A stretch of DNA of 64,000 nt from Aricia agestis (lineage: Eukaryota > Arthropoda > Insecta > Lepidoptera > Lycaenidae): the NCBI RefSeq assembly GCF_905147365.1, contig NC_056428.1, positions 26,132,001 to 26,196,000 on the forward strand, written 5' to 3'. The notes under the pieces were generated by a model. It was not told the DNA's origin. It worked only from the letters and a program-made list of their open reading frames with translations, and made no database searches. Positions 1 through 10,700 of the stretch are shown in pieces. How positions within the stretch are numbered: position 1 is the first letter of the stretch; each line of letters starts with the position of its first letter. The position numbers and the translations under genes were made by a program.

Positions 1-94
1 TTTTTTTATAAATAAAATAGTCAAAATGTTTAATGCAATTCCAAATGGCAAGTTTTTGTTATTGCTGCTTGGCGAAATCCATAAAGTTAATATA

Positions 95-287
95 GCTATA
101 CTCCATTAGGGCTAACTTGTCGCTAGCGATCATTGACTCCCTGTCAAGAACTTGTCATTTTCCATATAAAACCATGATTGACAATATCTGACACTTCATT
201 ATCAATCGCGGTTTATATGGAAAATGACAGGTTTTTGACAGGGAGTCAATGACCGCTAGCGACAAGTTAGCCCGAGTGGAGTATAGC
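95..287. repeat. Palindromic MITE-like hairpin
   Basis: The two halves are near-perfect inverted copies. The left arm begins GCTATACTCCATTAGGGCTA and the right arm ends ...GAGTATAGC, and the pairing extends through the segments around CATTGACTCCCTGTCAA. A short unpaired centre lies near 170-210. There is no coding potential. No convincing target duplication is visible, so the superfamily is unknown. Confidence 0.7.
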
Positions 288-288
288 G

Positions 289-853
289 GAATAGAGAAAC
301 AAAGGCCTGAGCAAGAGAGATGTCACTATCAGTAATACTGCATGGTAAAAAGAGACGTGTGATACATGACAGCAGAACTCCTTTTTTGACGTCCAGTCGG
401 CACATGCCACACATTGACAATTTATTCTCATAGAAATCATGTTCAATCATGCTTGTGTAAGTGTATACGTACACATATTTTTACACACAGATGAAACCAA
501 TTTCGGTTTCGTTTGACAGCTAGAGATTGTTGCTCTATTCCACTTTTAACTTTGAAATCTCACCTTGACATTATTTATACTTTGGTTGTACACATTCGTG
601 AAACTGTTTGAGCCTCCTTTGTGCTATGTAAGCTAAGCTGTTGAATTTATAATATAAATCACATTGTGTCAAATTGTAATTGAGCAATAAAGTGAAAACT
701 GAACCAATATTTCGCATTATATATGAACTTATCTTAGAACTTGCCTTAGAAAGCAGAATGTTGCAAATGGTGCAAAAAGAAGAAATGAACTCTTATAATT
801 TTTTGTGTGAAAACTACAATTTACTTATTAGGATATTGTTACTGAATGTGAAC
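289..853. other. No gene seen; AT-rich sequence with possible repeat remnant
   Basis: A possible short inverted pair (GGAATAGAG near 289 and its complement near 535) suggests a further old element. Reading frames here are short and unlike any protein I recognise. Confidence 0.3.
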
Positions 854-911
854 ATGCTATATCGGAAAACATCATGTGACACATTTCACATGATGTTTTC
901 CGATATAGCAT
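854..911. repeat. Perfect 26-bp stem hairpin
   Basis: Positions 854-879 are the exact reverse complement of 886-911, with a 6-nt loop (CACATT). It could be the remnant of a palindromic transposon or, less likely, a transcribed hairpin. No flanking duplication or promoter was seen. Confidence 0.8.
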
Positions 912-1471
912 TTAAAAAATCTGGAAAATTATGTATATGTAACTGCCCACTATGTCCCAACTACTACCCACTTATATTACCTAATTATGAGTTAACAATT
1001 TAGCTGGAACATAATCAGCTAATTTTGATTAAACTTAGTGCACATGTACAGTAGATCATAGGAAAGAACATGATTCCTGGCCTCTTATATCATGCATTTT
1101 ATAGCTGGCGAATATAATTATTGTTTCTTGATCATTTGTGTCCCTGGTATTGTATTATGGTATGCAAATAAGGAATGGCTAAACAAATTTGTTTCATATT
1201 GTAAACAGTGTAAGAATTAATATTGTTTGTCATTTTGAAACATGTGGTTGTGCCATAATAATAGATGCTTGTCAGAGTTCAATCAATTTATAATGTTTTC
1301 GCAATGGCTTCTTATATTAAAGAGTAATTTGATCATTTTAGTTACATATAAACACTACTTTACAAACACGTTACATGCAATGCCTATATAATATATTTGT
1401 TATATTATTATATTCTTGTGACTATCTGACTAAAAACTTGAGTGATTTTGATAAAAATTGTAATATAATAT
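912..1471. other. No gene or clear repeat seen
   Basis: Plain AT-rich sequence. I found no long reading frame, no tRNA-like box and no clear inverted pair. Confidence 0.4.
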
Positions 1472-1879
1472 TAAGACTGGATTGCACCAACTAACGCCTC
1501 ACGCCTCAGGCGTGGGTAAAGTTAAAGTTAATGTTATAGTTATAGTTAAGGTAAATTTAACTTTAACTTTAACTTTACCCTTAACTTTGCCCAGAGAAAT
1601 TGACAGATGACAGCTGATCCAACAAGGTTATACATGCGCGTGGGCGGGGGCGCTGCTGGTAAAGGAAAACTGTCAAAAATTGCGGTTTTTGTATGATGAC
1701 AGCGTTAGTTCCTTTTTTCGCCACATGCATTTAAAACCTTGTCGAGCTCTATGGTTATAGTTAAATATGGCGTCTTGATGGCGTCCATTTTTAACTTCAC
1801 CCAAAGATCTGACTTTTGCACTGTAGTCAAAGTTAAAGTTAAATTTGCAGTTAAAGTTAGTTGGTGCAATCCAGTCTTA
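1472..1879. mobile_element. MITE with terminal inverted repeats and GTTAAA-rich subterminal tracts
   Basis: The ends carry the inverted motif TAAGACTGGATTGCACCAAC (start) and its complement (end). Inside each end is a run of (A)GTTAA units that also pair with each other. The centre is GC-rich (CGTGGGCGGGGGCGC near 1640). It encodes no protein, so it is a non-autonomous DNA transposon of unassigned superfamily. Confidence 0.75.
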
Positions 1880-2173
1880 GTGTGCCCATTATAAAATTTA
1901 ATTGGCTGGATCATCATAAAAAATATAATTGTCTGGGTCTTCAAGTATGAACACAATCAATATTTAAGCTACAGTTGCCATGCACCCTACTATAATATGT
2001 TTGATATATTAGATGTCCCCTCCTACCTCAAATACACCCCTTGTTAGCTTAATGGCCAACAGTCATGCAATAATATTCTATATTAAAATAGAACTTTGTC
2101 CTTTTCAAACTTTCATTGTTTCATATTATATCATGAACATGTTTTTCCTCACTTATAATTTTTGCTTTATTAG

Positions 2174-2442
2174 CAGAGCCGGATCTACCATATGGCTATT
2201 TGGGCTTAAGCCCAGGGCCCCATGAGTTCAAGGGCCTCCACCGCCCAGCTACGTCAAGTCAAAAATAGACAATAATGCGAAATAATTCATAATTTTATAA
2301 ATTTTTTGTTGGTATCCCTGAGAATCATACGGTCATGGTTTATTATACAAATTTAGTTGTTGAGACCACGAACTGACAGTTAAAATGTTGTAGCCCTAAG
2401 TAGTATCAACCCAGGGCCCCTAAAGCTCACGGTCCAGCCCTG
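2174..2442. mobile_element. hAT-type MITE with exact 8-bp target duplication
   Basis: It begins CAGAGCCGGATCTACC and ends GGTCCAGCCCTG, imperfect inverted termini of hAT type. TTTATTAG flanks both sides (2166-2173 and 2443-2450), giving the 8-bp duplication expected of hAT transposition. The interior is non-coding. Confidence 0.85.
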
Positions 2443-2660
2443 TTTATTAGTATCTTGTACTTTCAATGAGCCCATCTTTTATTATATTTGGTCTCTCAGC
2501 AATTACATCAATGAAAGTTAGTATTTGGTTACCCTACGTTGATCTAGGTATTATCCTTAAGGAGAATATTTATTTTAAATTTATTCAGAAAAACAATTTT
2601 GATCTAGGCATTTTCGAGTTATGCTTTATATTTCTTGACACTTGAACTTGACAACACTTA

Positions 2661-4763
2661 GGCTGCGTTTCCACCAGGGCTGCAGAGATGTGTTGCAAGG
2701 AATTTGTTATTGAGAACTAATAGAATCTCTTCATTGACGTGTGCTTGCCGTGATCTCGCTCAGTACATAGCCTAGTAAACGAACGATTCTGCTTGGAAAA
2801 GTCGAAAGCAGAAGTTTTAACTTTGGTACCTTGTTTAGACTAGTTAGGAGACAAACATACAAAAATTCCTGACCCCTCCGAGGTGAGCTCGAGGGAGAGG
2901 GGGGCAAAGAAGGTCCCGTTTTTTGGTTTTTTGCTTACTCATCATAAACGGTGCTTCGTACGAAATTATCTTGTACTACATAATAAAAGCTAAATAAATT
3001 CTCTACAACTTTGTTCTTTACACTTTGTATCTATCTCCAATCATCGCCTCGCTATGAGCTTCTGAAATTGGCCGAGTGTGTTTTTTAGGGTTTCGTACCC
3101 AAAGGGTAAAAACGGGACCCTATACTGAGATTTTAATGTCTGTCCGTCTTCTTGACCGTCTGTCTGTCCGTCTGTTTGTCTGTCTGTCTGTCTGTCCGTC
3201 TGTCTGTCCTTCTGTCTGTCTGTCTATCTGTCTCCGGCTATAACTCAAGAACGATAATAGCTAGAGAGTTGAAATTTTCAGAGATTATGTATATCTGTTG
3301 CCGCTATAATAATAAATACTAAAAACAAAAGAAATTAAATAATTTAGGGGGGCTCTCATACAACAAACTTGATTTTTTTGCAATTTTTTGCTCGATATCT
3401 ATCATGGCATAAGGTAGGCTGAAATGTTCACAAAATACTAAGTTATATTTATACTTTAATAATTAAAAATAAAATTTAAACAAAATAAATAATTAATAAT
3501 TAATTTTTAAAAAAGGAGGGGCATATCGTCCAAACTAATGTAGCACTTTGAGACATACGCCAAATGAAAGGGCTTGAAAAGTTGAACATTTTATTATATG
3601 ACGAAAAATCTCTAAACCATGGGAGTAAAAATTTAATGAGGGTAGAAGGTAAGAAAAAATCACATAAAAACACCCTATATTATTGCATCAATTTATGGTG
3701 TTGCTGGTAAGGAATGACTTCTGGAAAGTAATCGTATATGGCAAACTTAAGGAAGGTGTTGTATTTTAGTACATATATTGTTTCATATTTTTAAGAAATC
3801 TATGACAAAACAATAAAACATTAAAAATCTAACCTTTTCTGGGTTTAACCGTACATCGTTACCTTGGAGAATTTGTTTATAATAAGCAATACTAGCGAAT
3901 GGTGCAATAATACAGGGTGTTTTATTTTTCCTAAGAAATAAAAAAAAAACATCCTTTATTATTGCACCATGCGCTAGTTTTGCTAATTATAAACAATTTC
4001 TCCAAAGTGATATTAAGCGAAAAAATCAGGCAAAGGTTCGATATTCAACATTTAATTGTTTTTTGTATGAGAAAAATAAAGTTTGTTGTATGAGAGCCCC
4101 CCTAAAATATTTAATTTATTTAGTTTTTAGTATTTATTGTTATAGCGGCAACAGAAATACATAATCTCTGAAAATTTCAACTCTCTAGCTATTATCATTC
4201 TTGAGTTACAGCCTGGAGACAGACAGACGGACAAACAGACGGACAGACAGATGGACAGACAGACTGTCAGGAAGACGGACAGACATCAAAGTCTCAGTAA
4301 TAGTGTCCCGTTTTTACCCTTTGGGTACGAAACCCTAAAAAACACACTTTTGAAATTCGGCCAATTTTAGAAGCTCATAGCGAGGCAATGATTGGAGATA
4401 GATACAAAGTGATACAGGACGAAGTAGTAGAGAATTTAATTAGTTTTTATTATGTAGTAGAAGAAAATTTCGTACGAAGCATCGTTTTTGATGAGTAAGC
4501 AAAAAAGCAAAAAATGGGACCTTCTTTGCCCCCCCCCCCCCCCCACCTCCCTCCCTCCCTTCCTCGAGCTCACCTCGGAGGGGTCAGGACTTTTAGTATG
4601 TTTATCTCCTAATTACTCTAAACAAAGTACCAAAGTTAAAATTTCTGCTTTCGACTTTTCCAAGCAGACCCCCATTTTGGGCATTCGTTTACTAGGCTAA
4701 CAGCGATTCTACTGGATCTTAAAAACACATTCCTTGCAACACGTCTCTGGTGGAAACGCAGCC
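2661..4763. mobile_element. 2.1 kb fold-back element with ~700-bp inverted arms
   Basis: The left end GGCTGCGTTTCCACCAG is mirrored by CTGGTGGAAACGCAGCC at the right end. The pairing runs inward for about 700 bp (roughly 2661-3375 with 4072-4763) through a GAGCTC-containing block, the GGGTACGAAACCCT motif and an inverted (GTCT)/(GACA) tract. TTA lies on both sides (2658-2660, 4764-4766), a 3-bp duplication compatible with PIF/Harbinger TWA targets. A smaller hairpin sits at the centre (about 3873-4000). No transposase is present. A related fold-back lies at 39498-41860. Confidence 0.75.
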
Positions 4764-5303
4764 TTAATCTCCTACATATTATTATAAGGGAAATAATAAA
4801 ACGAGCGAATAAAAAATTACTTTGCGACTTATGATGAACATACTGTTTTAATAACATGAGCGGTATTAATTTGACTGAGCGAAAAATAAACTAAACTAAC
4901 GACTAATATTGATTTATAATAAAATCCAGAACGAGCTTACAAAATGTGAATTGCGATTAATCTACTTCAGATATTAAAATTCTATTCGAGCGACTGTATT
5001 ACTAAGTGAGCGACTGGAAATACATAGCGGGCAACTTCAATATTAAATATAGATTCAAGTTTTCTAAGTGAGGTTATTTATTACGAGCTACTAAAAAGTT
5101 CATTATGAGCAAACTTTTGTGAGCTGCTTTATTAATGATAATTGGTTACTGATATTCTATTTGAGGCTTTATATTTCGATACGTGTTTTAATGAAAACTA
5201 CATATTATTAAATGTGTGCGAATTCGAATGGGGGCGGGGCGACGAATCGTTGCAGTCAGGTAAGTTGGGCTGCGGACCAATACGACTTTTTTGGGTTAGG
5301 TTA

Positions 5304-5325
5304 GATGGCTAAGGCCTTAGCCATC
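5304..5325. repeat. 22-bp perfect palindrome
   Basis: GATGGCTAAGG followed directly by its complement, with no loop. It sits in the middle part of the periodic-arm element. Its role is unknown. Confidence 0.7.
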
Positions 5326-5508
5326 GTGGTTATTTTTTGTAAACCACCCAGAAGTAGGAGCCTCGCGTAGCGGGGCACCGTCGAATCATAATTGAACCAG
5401 CTGTTTTTTTTTTTGGTAGAGGTTGCCATTAAAATTTTACCCATTTCTTAGACGTTCCGTTAAGGATTATAATTTGTGTAATTTATTAATGAATTTTATA
5501 TATAAACG

Positions 5509-5759
5509 CACTGACCTCTATACACTGGACAGGCGATCGCTATCAATAAAATATTCCTATTTGAAAGTCGCCATATTGGCGCTGATTGCTATGTGAAAGC
5601 AATAGTGAGTGTACTTGGAACTACTATTTTGCAAATGGCGGTTGTCATTTTCTATATAAATTAGTTCACAGTACGCTCACCGCGGTGCTTCAAATCGGCA
5701 TAAGAAATAGCTGTCATTTTGTACGGCATAGCCTGTCCAGTGTATTATTGAGGTCAGTG
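5509..5759. mobile_element. hAT-type MITE with exact 8-bp target duplication
   Basis: It begins CACTGACCTCTATACACTGG and ends in the near-complement ...GAGGTCAGTG. TATAAACG flanks both ends (5501-5508 and 5760-5767). It is nested inside the 4778-6492 element, so it inserted later. Confidence 0.85.
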
Positions 5760-6567
5760 TATAAACGGGATTTACCCCCCTCCCCCGCCCCCACTTCCTC
5801 CCCTGCCCCCTTAAATCGTTGGGTATGATTCTAAACTTTTACCGTTATATAATTTAAGTTCCTACAAATAGAACAATACATATTTTGGGATCATCAAATC
5901 AAAGTATGAAATACTTTCTATCTCTGTTGGCTACCACTTTTTTTCACATATAAAATTGTGGTTTTTCTTATCCAAATGAAGCTACCCACAAAAAATTTCC
6001 TTGATAGTAATAAAAAAAAATTGTTCTATCCCTGTCCGTAGTAGTCCCTGAATAAAAGTGTTTCATCAAATAGTTATTTCATATTCATTTTTTTTTTATT
6101 TTAATGTGTGAGCACACACATTAAAACAAAAAAATTATATTATACCCTGCTCATTAGTGTATTTTTCAAAGTGGTTTTTGGTAAGTATTCGAAACACTTC
6201 ATTTAAGATAAAATGCCGCCCGGTATAAAAATTACATTTGCCAAATATTGAAAAAAATGCAGGACGTAACGTTGACACTCAAACAGATATTAGGTGTCGC
6301 TCAAAAATTATAAAGCTGCTCGTTTTGTATTTTAGGTAACTCAAATAAAGAATTTCTAAGTTGCTGTTCTCTTAATTTCTCGTCACTCACTCTCAGTCGC
6401 TCAAATAGTAATTCTATAACCCAAATTTAGTAATTTTGACACCTAAAACTGTAATTTACAGTCACTCGATTAAATACTACCCTTATTATAATGTTATGTC
6501 ATGTATGCACTACCATATTTTAATCCATTGAACAATAAAGAGTTATTTTATTTTCCCTTATTTACAG

Positions 6568-7710
6568 GTTGTGGATGGTTCCATAAAATTAGAATTACTA
6601 AACGAAAGCTGGACAGAGCTGCAGGGCGAGATAGCAGGTCCACCAGAGACACCGTACGAGGGTGGCACATTCTTACTTGAAATTAAAATCCCAGATACAT
6701 ACCCGTTTAATCCACCCAAGGTAAATATATTTATATTATTGTAAATTAGAAAGCGACTCTGTCTCTTAATTCTTCACCCCTAAGAGCTAATCCACACGGC
6801 GACGCAGCGCTGGCGTTGCGTTGTTTTACATACAAATAACCAAAGCGCGCTGCGTCGTCGCAATGCACACATGACGGGCAGTAGCCCACGCGTACTCTGT
6901 GCCCACGCGTCTCGCGGGCTACTGCCCGTCGAAGCGGGAGGGGGTGTAGACGTTAAAGCCTCCCGCACACAGGCGCGTTATTATCGGTTGATAAAAACGA
7001 ATGCGTTAATGCGTCCCGATTCCTTACATACAGCTGCGTTTTTATCGTCCGATATTTCTTACGAGAGAGCGCGGCGTCGCGACGGCACTATTATACCATC
7101 TGTCTCAGGTATGCAAGAAAATTGCGTTATTGCGATATACTTCCATTGCGGCGTAATTATCAGAGCAGTGTGTAACTACATGACCGTCCTAGTACAAAAT
7201 GTACTGAAAACAGATATCGCAATAACGCATGCGTTTTTATCGACCGATAATATAACGCACCTGTGTGTGCGAGGCTTAAGAGGATGCACCAGGGGCGAGA
7301 GAAATTGATGCTATCATGTTTTTTAGATCCGCTTCATGACAAAGATTTGGCACCCGAATGTGTCATCCGTCACGGGGGCAATTTGCTTAGACATTCTGAA
7401 AGATCAGTGGGCGGCAGCTCTCACCTTGCGCACAGTCCTCCTGTCTATACAAGCTCTGCTCGCCGCAGCTGAGCCCGAGGACCCCCAGGATGCCGTGGTA
7501 GCGAAGCAATACCGTAACAGTCCACATCTTTTCACCATGACAGCGAGGCATTGGGCCAACGTGTACGCTGGAGCCCCAACCGTCATGACGGAGTGCAATC
7601 ACAAAGTGCAGCTGCTCGTGGATATGGGCATCGATGAAAACAGAGCACGAGTCGCACTATCCAGCTACGACTGGGAGCTCGAGAGAGCCACGGAACAATT
7701 GTTTAGTTAG
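6568..7710 (+). CDS. UBE2K: Ubiquitin-conjugating enzyme E2 with UBA domain (UBE2K/E2-25K type), last two coding exons
   Basis: UBE2K takes ubiquitin from E1 as a cysteine thioester and builds chains, typically K48-linked, in cytosol and nucleus. Exon 6568-6720 (51 codons, phase 0, acceptor TTTACAG) encodes the N-terminal half of the UBC fold, including GEIAGPPETPYEGG and TYPFNPPK. Exon 7327-7710 (acceptor TTTTTTAG) continues with TKIWHPNVSSVTGAICLDIL. The catalytic Cys codon is 7384-7386, in the usual IWHPN...CLDIL setting. The exon continues through DQWAAALTLRTVLLSIQALL and ends with a UBA domain (roughly the last 40 residues, LLVDMGIDENRARVALSSYD) before TAG at 7708-7710. About 30 N-terminal residues of the family are missing; their exon was not found and may lie upstream of the window. 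The UBA domain separates UBE2K from UBE2D-type enzymes. The 606-bp intron carries a MITE. Confidence 0.95.
6873..6930. repeat. GC-rich hairpin in the UBE2K intron
   Basis: GACGGGCAGTAGCCC and its exact complement form a 15-bp stem around a GC-rich loop that itself contains ACGCGT twice. It is adjacent to, and may belong to, a larger palindromic repeat starting near 6788. Confidence 0.6.
6958..7275. mobile_element. MITE with ~45-bp inverted ends in the UBE2K intron
   Basis: The left end GCCTCCCGCACACAGGCG and the following TTATTATCGGTTGATAAAAA are mirrored by the right end (TTTTTATCGACCGATAATAT ... GTGTGTGCGAGGC). TTAA lies next to both ends, offset by one A on the left, so a TTAA target is possible but not proven. 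It occupies about half of the 606-bp intron and ends only ~50 bp before the 3' splice site. Confidence 0.75.
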
Positions 7711-8548
7711 GTATCAAATTTTAAAAGTTGGGTGACCTGTTGGTTTGATTATAAGATAACAGTAAGTTATAGTTGGCAAGTTACAAATGTGGAACGTTCA
7801 AGTATTACGTCAAGTGGTTTAGGGACATTAGCATCGTTATTTTGCCTTACTTACGAGGTTTAAATATCGTTTTTACGAAAGGTTGCAACCATCCTGTTTT
7901 CCCACGACGTTACGTCTTAGTTTTTGTAGCATCTTGAGACAATGGACATCCTGATAAAATTTCGAGCAGCGTCTTGTTACATAATTACCTTAATAGTAAA
8001 AAAAATTGTTACAAAAAGTTCTTGTTTTTTTATTAGGATATCAATCTTATATGTAGTTTTAAAGGTATTATTTTATAGAAATTGTCTTAAAATTTTCGAT
8101 GTGTACTAATTTTACAATATATTTCTAGATGAATTAGTCCTAGTTTTTAAAACTTCAAACCTGTTTTTCATTTGAGGTTGGCAACCCTATGTTAGGGTAA
8201 TACTTCTGAGAAGAACGAACATATTTTGAACTTGTTAACTAGTCTACTGAGAAATATTTGATTGTTGGCAATGCAAGGTGTCTTAAGCCCTAGGCAACAT
8301 GGCAAATCAAGTAATAAAGTTGATAATAGTTTTTAAAGTCCTGAATTGTAACTTGTTTTATTTTTTTAAATTGTTCTGTTTTGTAGAAGTTGAACTTGCT
8401 TAGACTTAAGTTTAATTTCAAAGTCATGTTCACAGAGATTTTAATACCTGATCATGCAGCTAGTATGCTATCATAGTAATGAACCATTCAATGTATTTCC
8501 TAAACTATTGTTGTGAATAGCTAAAACTGTAATAAAATGTTCTAAGTC
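7711..8548 (+). other. UBE2K: UBE2K 3' untranslated region
   Basis: A non-coding, AT-rich stretch directly after the stop codon with few recognisable repeats, as expected of a 3'UTR. Candidate polyadenylation signals AATAAA occur at 8313-8318 and 8531-8536. The true end needs transcript data. Confidence 0.55.
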
Positions 8549-8593
8549 ACTATGCGTATTCCTAGTTCCTACTATCTTATCTTATTTATATAT

Positions 8594-9158
8594 TTAAACG
8601 AGCAATTCTTGTATACTTATATATATTTATAATTGAACGCCTCCGTGGTCTAGTGGTTAGAGCGTCGCTCTCGACTCCGGAGGTCGTGGGTTCGAATCCC
8701 GCGTTGGAAACATATTATTTCCAAGTTTGGTTAGGACAATGCAGGCTGATCACCTGATTGTCTGACAAGTAAGATGATCCATGCGTCGGATGGGCATGTA
8801 AAAAGTCGGTCCTGCGCCTGATCTCTCGCCGGTCGTGTCGGTCTTCCGTCCCACTGGGTTATGAGAGTAAAAGGAATAGAGAGTGCTCTTGTGTACTGCG
8901 CACACACTTGGGCACTATAAAATTACTCCTGCGTACCTGGCCTGGTTTCAATGAAACCGGCCACCGTCACCGAAACCGGTGTGGGGAGTATTATTATTAT
9001 TATTATTTATAATTGGAATCTCATAATCGGCTCCAACGATTTTCATGAAATTTAGTATATAGGGGGTTTCCGGGGCGATAAATCAATCTAACTAGGAATA
9101 ATTTTTAGAAAATGTCATTTTCATCGAATACCGAGCAAAGCTCGGTCAAATAGCTAGT
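8594..9158 (+). mobile_element. Helitron-like element split by a SINE
   Basis: The 3' end is a textbook Helitron terminus: a short hairpin (CCGAGC-AAA-GCTCGG, 9131-9145) followed after a few bases by CTAGT (9154-9158). The left part (8594-8637) and right part (9005-9158) resume one another across the SINE insertion. A truncated relative is at about 25861-25965, with a different hairpin (GCTAGCGGCTAGC). Confidence 0.65.
8638..9004 (+). mobile_element. tRNA-derived SINE with ATT tail and target duplication
   Basis: The head contains an A-box-like TGGTCTAGTGGTTAGAGCG and a B box GGTTCGAATCC, typical of a tRNA-derived RNA polymerase III promoter. The body ends in (ATT)n. The flanks ATTTATAATTGAA (8625-8637) and ATTTATAATTGGAA (9005-9018) form a ~13-bp duplication, consistent with LINE-driven retroposition. 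It is not a functional tRNA gene because it continues as a ~300-bp body. A body segment near 8880-8960 is the source-like sequence of the satellite at 18133-18768. Confidence 0.85.
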
Positions 9159-9484
9159 ATCTACTTAATTACTTAGCTTTGAAGTTACTTATTGGCAGCC
9201 CTCAAATAGTTACGCTACGACAATATATTTATTAGCAAGGTGGGCCAAATCTATACTTGATATTAAAAAGCAGAAGAGTTAGTTTGTTTGTTTGAACGCA
9301 CTAATCTCAGGAACTACTAGTCCGATTTGAAAAATTCTTTCAGTGTTAGATAGCCCATTTATCGGGGAAGGCTATAGGATATATATTTTATCACGCTTAG
9401 ACTAATAGGAGCGAAGAAATAGAGGAAAAAACGGGGGAAATTATTTAAAAGAGCTTATCGACGGAACTACTGGAGCAATTTTTA
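9159..9484. repeat. Helitron-family internal repeat fragment
   Basis: The stretch at about 9280-9440 (AATCTCAGGAACTACT ... GATAGCCCATTTATC) recurs at 12060, 14560-14810, 15900-16260, 34080-34400 and 42300-42930. It is a dispersed internal segment of the same Helitron-like family. Confidence 0.6.
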
Positions 9485-9780
9485 GAGTTCCATACTCAAA
9501 GGTTAAAAACTAAGATTATTACCTAGTTAGACCCTGTTACTAAGACTTCGTTGTCTGTCCGTCTGTCTGTCTGTCTGTCTCCAGGCTGTAACTCAAAAAA
9601 GGTAATAGCTAGAAAGTTGAAATTTTCACAGATTATGTATAACTGTTGCCGCTATAACAACAAAACAGGGGGGCTCCTGTACAACAAACGTGATTTTTTG
9701 CTCTTTTTTGCTCTATATCAAATCAAAGTATGTACCATTGTTATCGATGCATTTTTACCATCTTAAGGGTAGTTCGTTGA
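9485..9780 (+). repeat. (GTCT)-bearing interspersed repeat, diverged
   Basis: It contains a GTCTGTCT tract followed by a CAGGCTGTAACTCA-type segment and GTTGCCGCTATAACAACAAA, the conserved order of this family. The best complete copies in the window are 33316-33765, 39978-40603 and 59930-60225. Confidence 0.65.
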
Positions 9781-10230
9781 TTGAGAGTCAATAAATTCTT
9801 TGAATGCTGATGTGGCAGTCCAAGCCACATCAGAGTTGAATTTTTTTCGGCTAAGGTTCACAAACCTCACATGGGTTGAGGAAGGATGTTTTGGGTAAGA
9901 AAAACCTCCTCGTGCCACTTCCACCCCCGGAACCCCCCTTTCCCCCCATTTAGGAGAAAGTTACAGGGCGCAGCACCCCGCACAATCCAGAAAGTCCAAA
10001 AGTAGGTTAGGTTAGAACTGTGACTGTGCTGCGGCAGCGTCACAGTTAAAAAATGCGACCAAAAAACTTAGATGTATCATGTAACCTCAGAATTCCGAAA
10101 ATTTCAAAGGTGAGTAGCTCCAAAACTGGGGGGTTTCTCAGTGGGGATTTGGTACGGGGATGTTTACCCCTCCTCCCCCCTCCCCCCTCACCCCTGCTCC
10201 CCATCAATTTTGAGGTAGGTTTCCGAACCT
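9781..10230. other. No gene seen
   Basis: Mixed low-complexity sequence with C-rich tracts (about 10157-10200). The short open frames here are out-of-context and do not resemble a protein I know. Confidence 0.4.
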
Positions 10231-10700
10231 TTACCTTTTTAGTGTTCCGTAGCCAAATGGCAAAAAACGGAACCCTTATAGAGTCGTCATGTCTGTCTGT
10301 CTGTCTGTCTGTCCGTCCGTATGTCACATATATACAACAATGGAAAAATTATTAAAAATTTTAGGGGTCCCCAATCCCCATAGGTACAATTGAAACAAAA
10401 AAAAAATTTTCATCTAACCTATGCGTGTGGGGTATGTCCCCCCCCCCCCTCTAACTTCTAAAGTAGGGACATGATAAGTCTAAAAATAATATTATATAAT
10501 ATATAGGTACATTACTGTAAAAACTACCAACGAAATTTGGTTTGAACGATATCTAGCAAGTAGTTTTTTTTATACGTCATAAATGGTAAACCCTAAACAC
10601 TGACCTCCATTACATTATTGGAGGAGTGACCTTAAACCAACAAAAAAAAAATTTTTTTTTCATCTAACCCATACGTTCTCAACGTGTGGGCGTTTGAGAC
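10231..10700 (+). repeat. (GTCT)-bearing interspersed repeat, variant form
   Basis: It starts with TTCCGTAGCCAAATGGCA, runs through GTCTGTCT, and continues into the block with a poly-C tract and CTAACTTCTAAAGTAGGG. This is the reverse complement of the order at 39978-40603, confirming one family in opposite orientation. Confidence 0.65.

Larger units (their letters stand above)
4778..6492. mobile_element. 1.7 kb inverted-repeat element with ~20-bp periodic GAGCGACT-like arms
   Basis: The left end reads ATTATTATAAGGG and the right end mirrors it as CCCTTATTATAAT. The left arm (4803-5170) carries degenerate GAGCGACT-like octamers at 4803, 4823, 4858, 4877, 4897, 4933, 4952, 4988, 5008, 5027, 5069, 5085, 5107, 5121, 5143 and 5163, mostly 19-22 bp apart or about twice that. 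The right arm (6270-6470) carries the complement (GTCGCTC/GTCACTC) about every 20 bp. No protein is encoded. I do not recognise the family. It lies directly upstream of a UBE2K exon, presumably in an intron. Confidence 0.6.

Noticed and set aside
680..1003. 107-codon open frame
   Set aside because: It begins at a non-ATG codon, contains a perfect 26-bp palindrome in its middle and resembles no known protein; probably chance in AT-rich DNA.
3120..3240. Telomeric or centromeric repeat from the GTCTGTCT tract
   Set aside because: Insect telomeres use TTAGG; these tracts are short microsatellites within a dispersed repeat found many times here.
4803..5170. CRISPR-like regular motif spacing
   Set aside because: The octamers are degenerate and the sequence between them is not spacer-like; the mirror arm on the other side indicates an inverted-repeat element.
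6568..6720. Processed (intronless) copy of an E2 gene
   Set aside because: The two coding blocks are separated by a 606-bp intron with proper splice sites, and both frames are intact, so this is the spliced host gene.
7387..7602. Open frames on the minus strand across the UBE2K exon
   Set aside because: They are antisense shadows of a GC-richer, clearly conserved + strand exon.
8638..8710. Possible functional tRNA gene
   Set aside because: A and B boxes are present, but the sequence continues into a ~300-bp SINE body with an ATT tail and a target duplication, so it is a SINE head.
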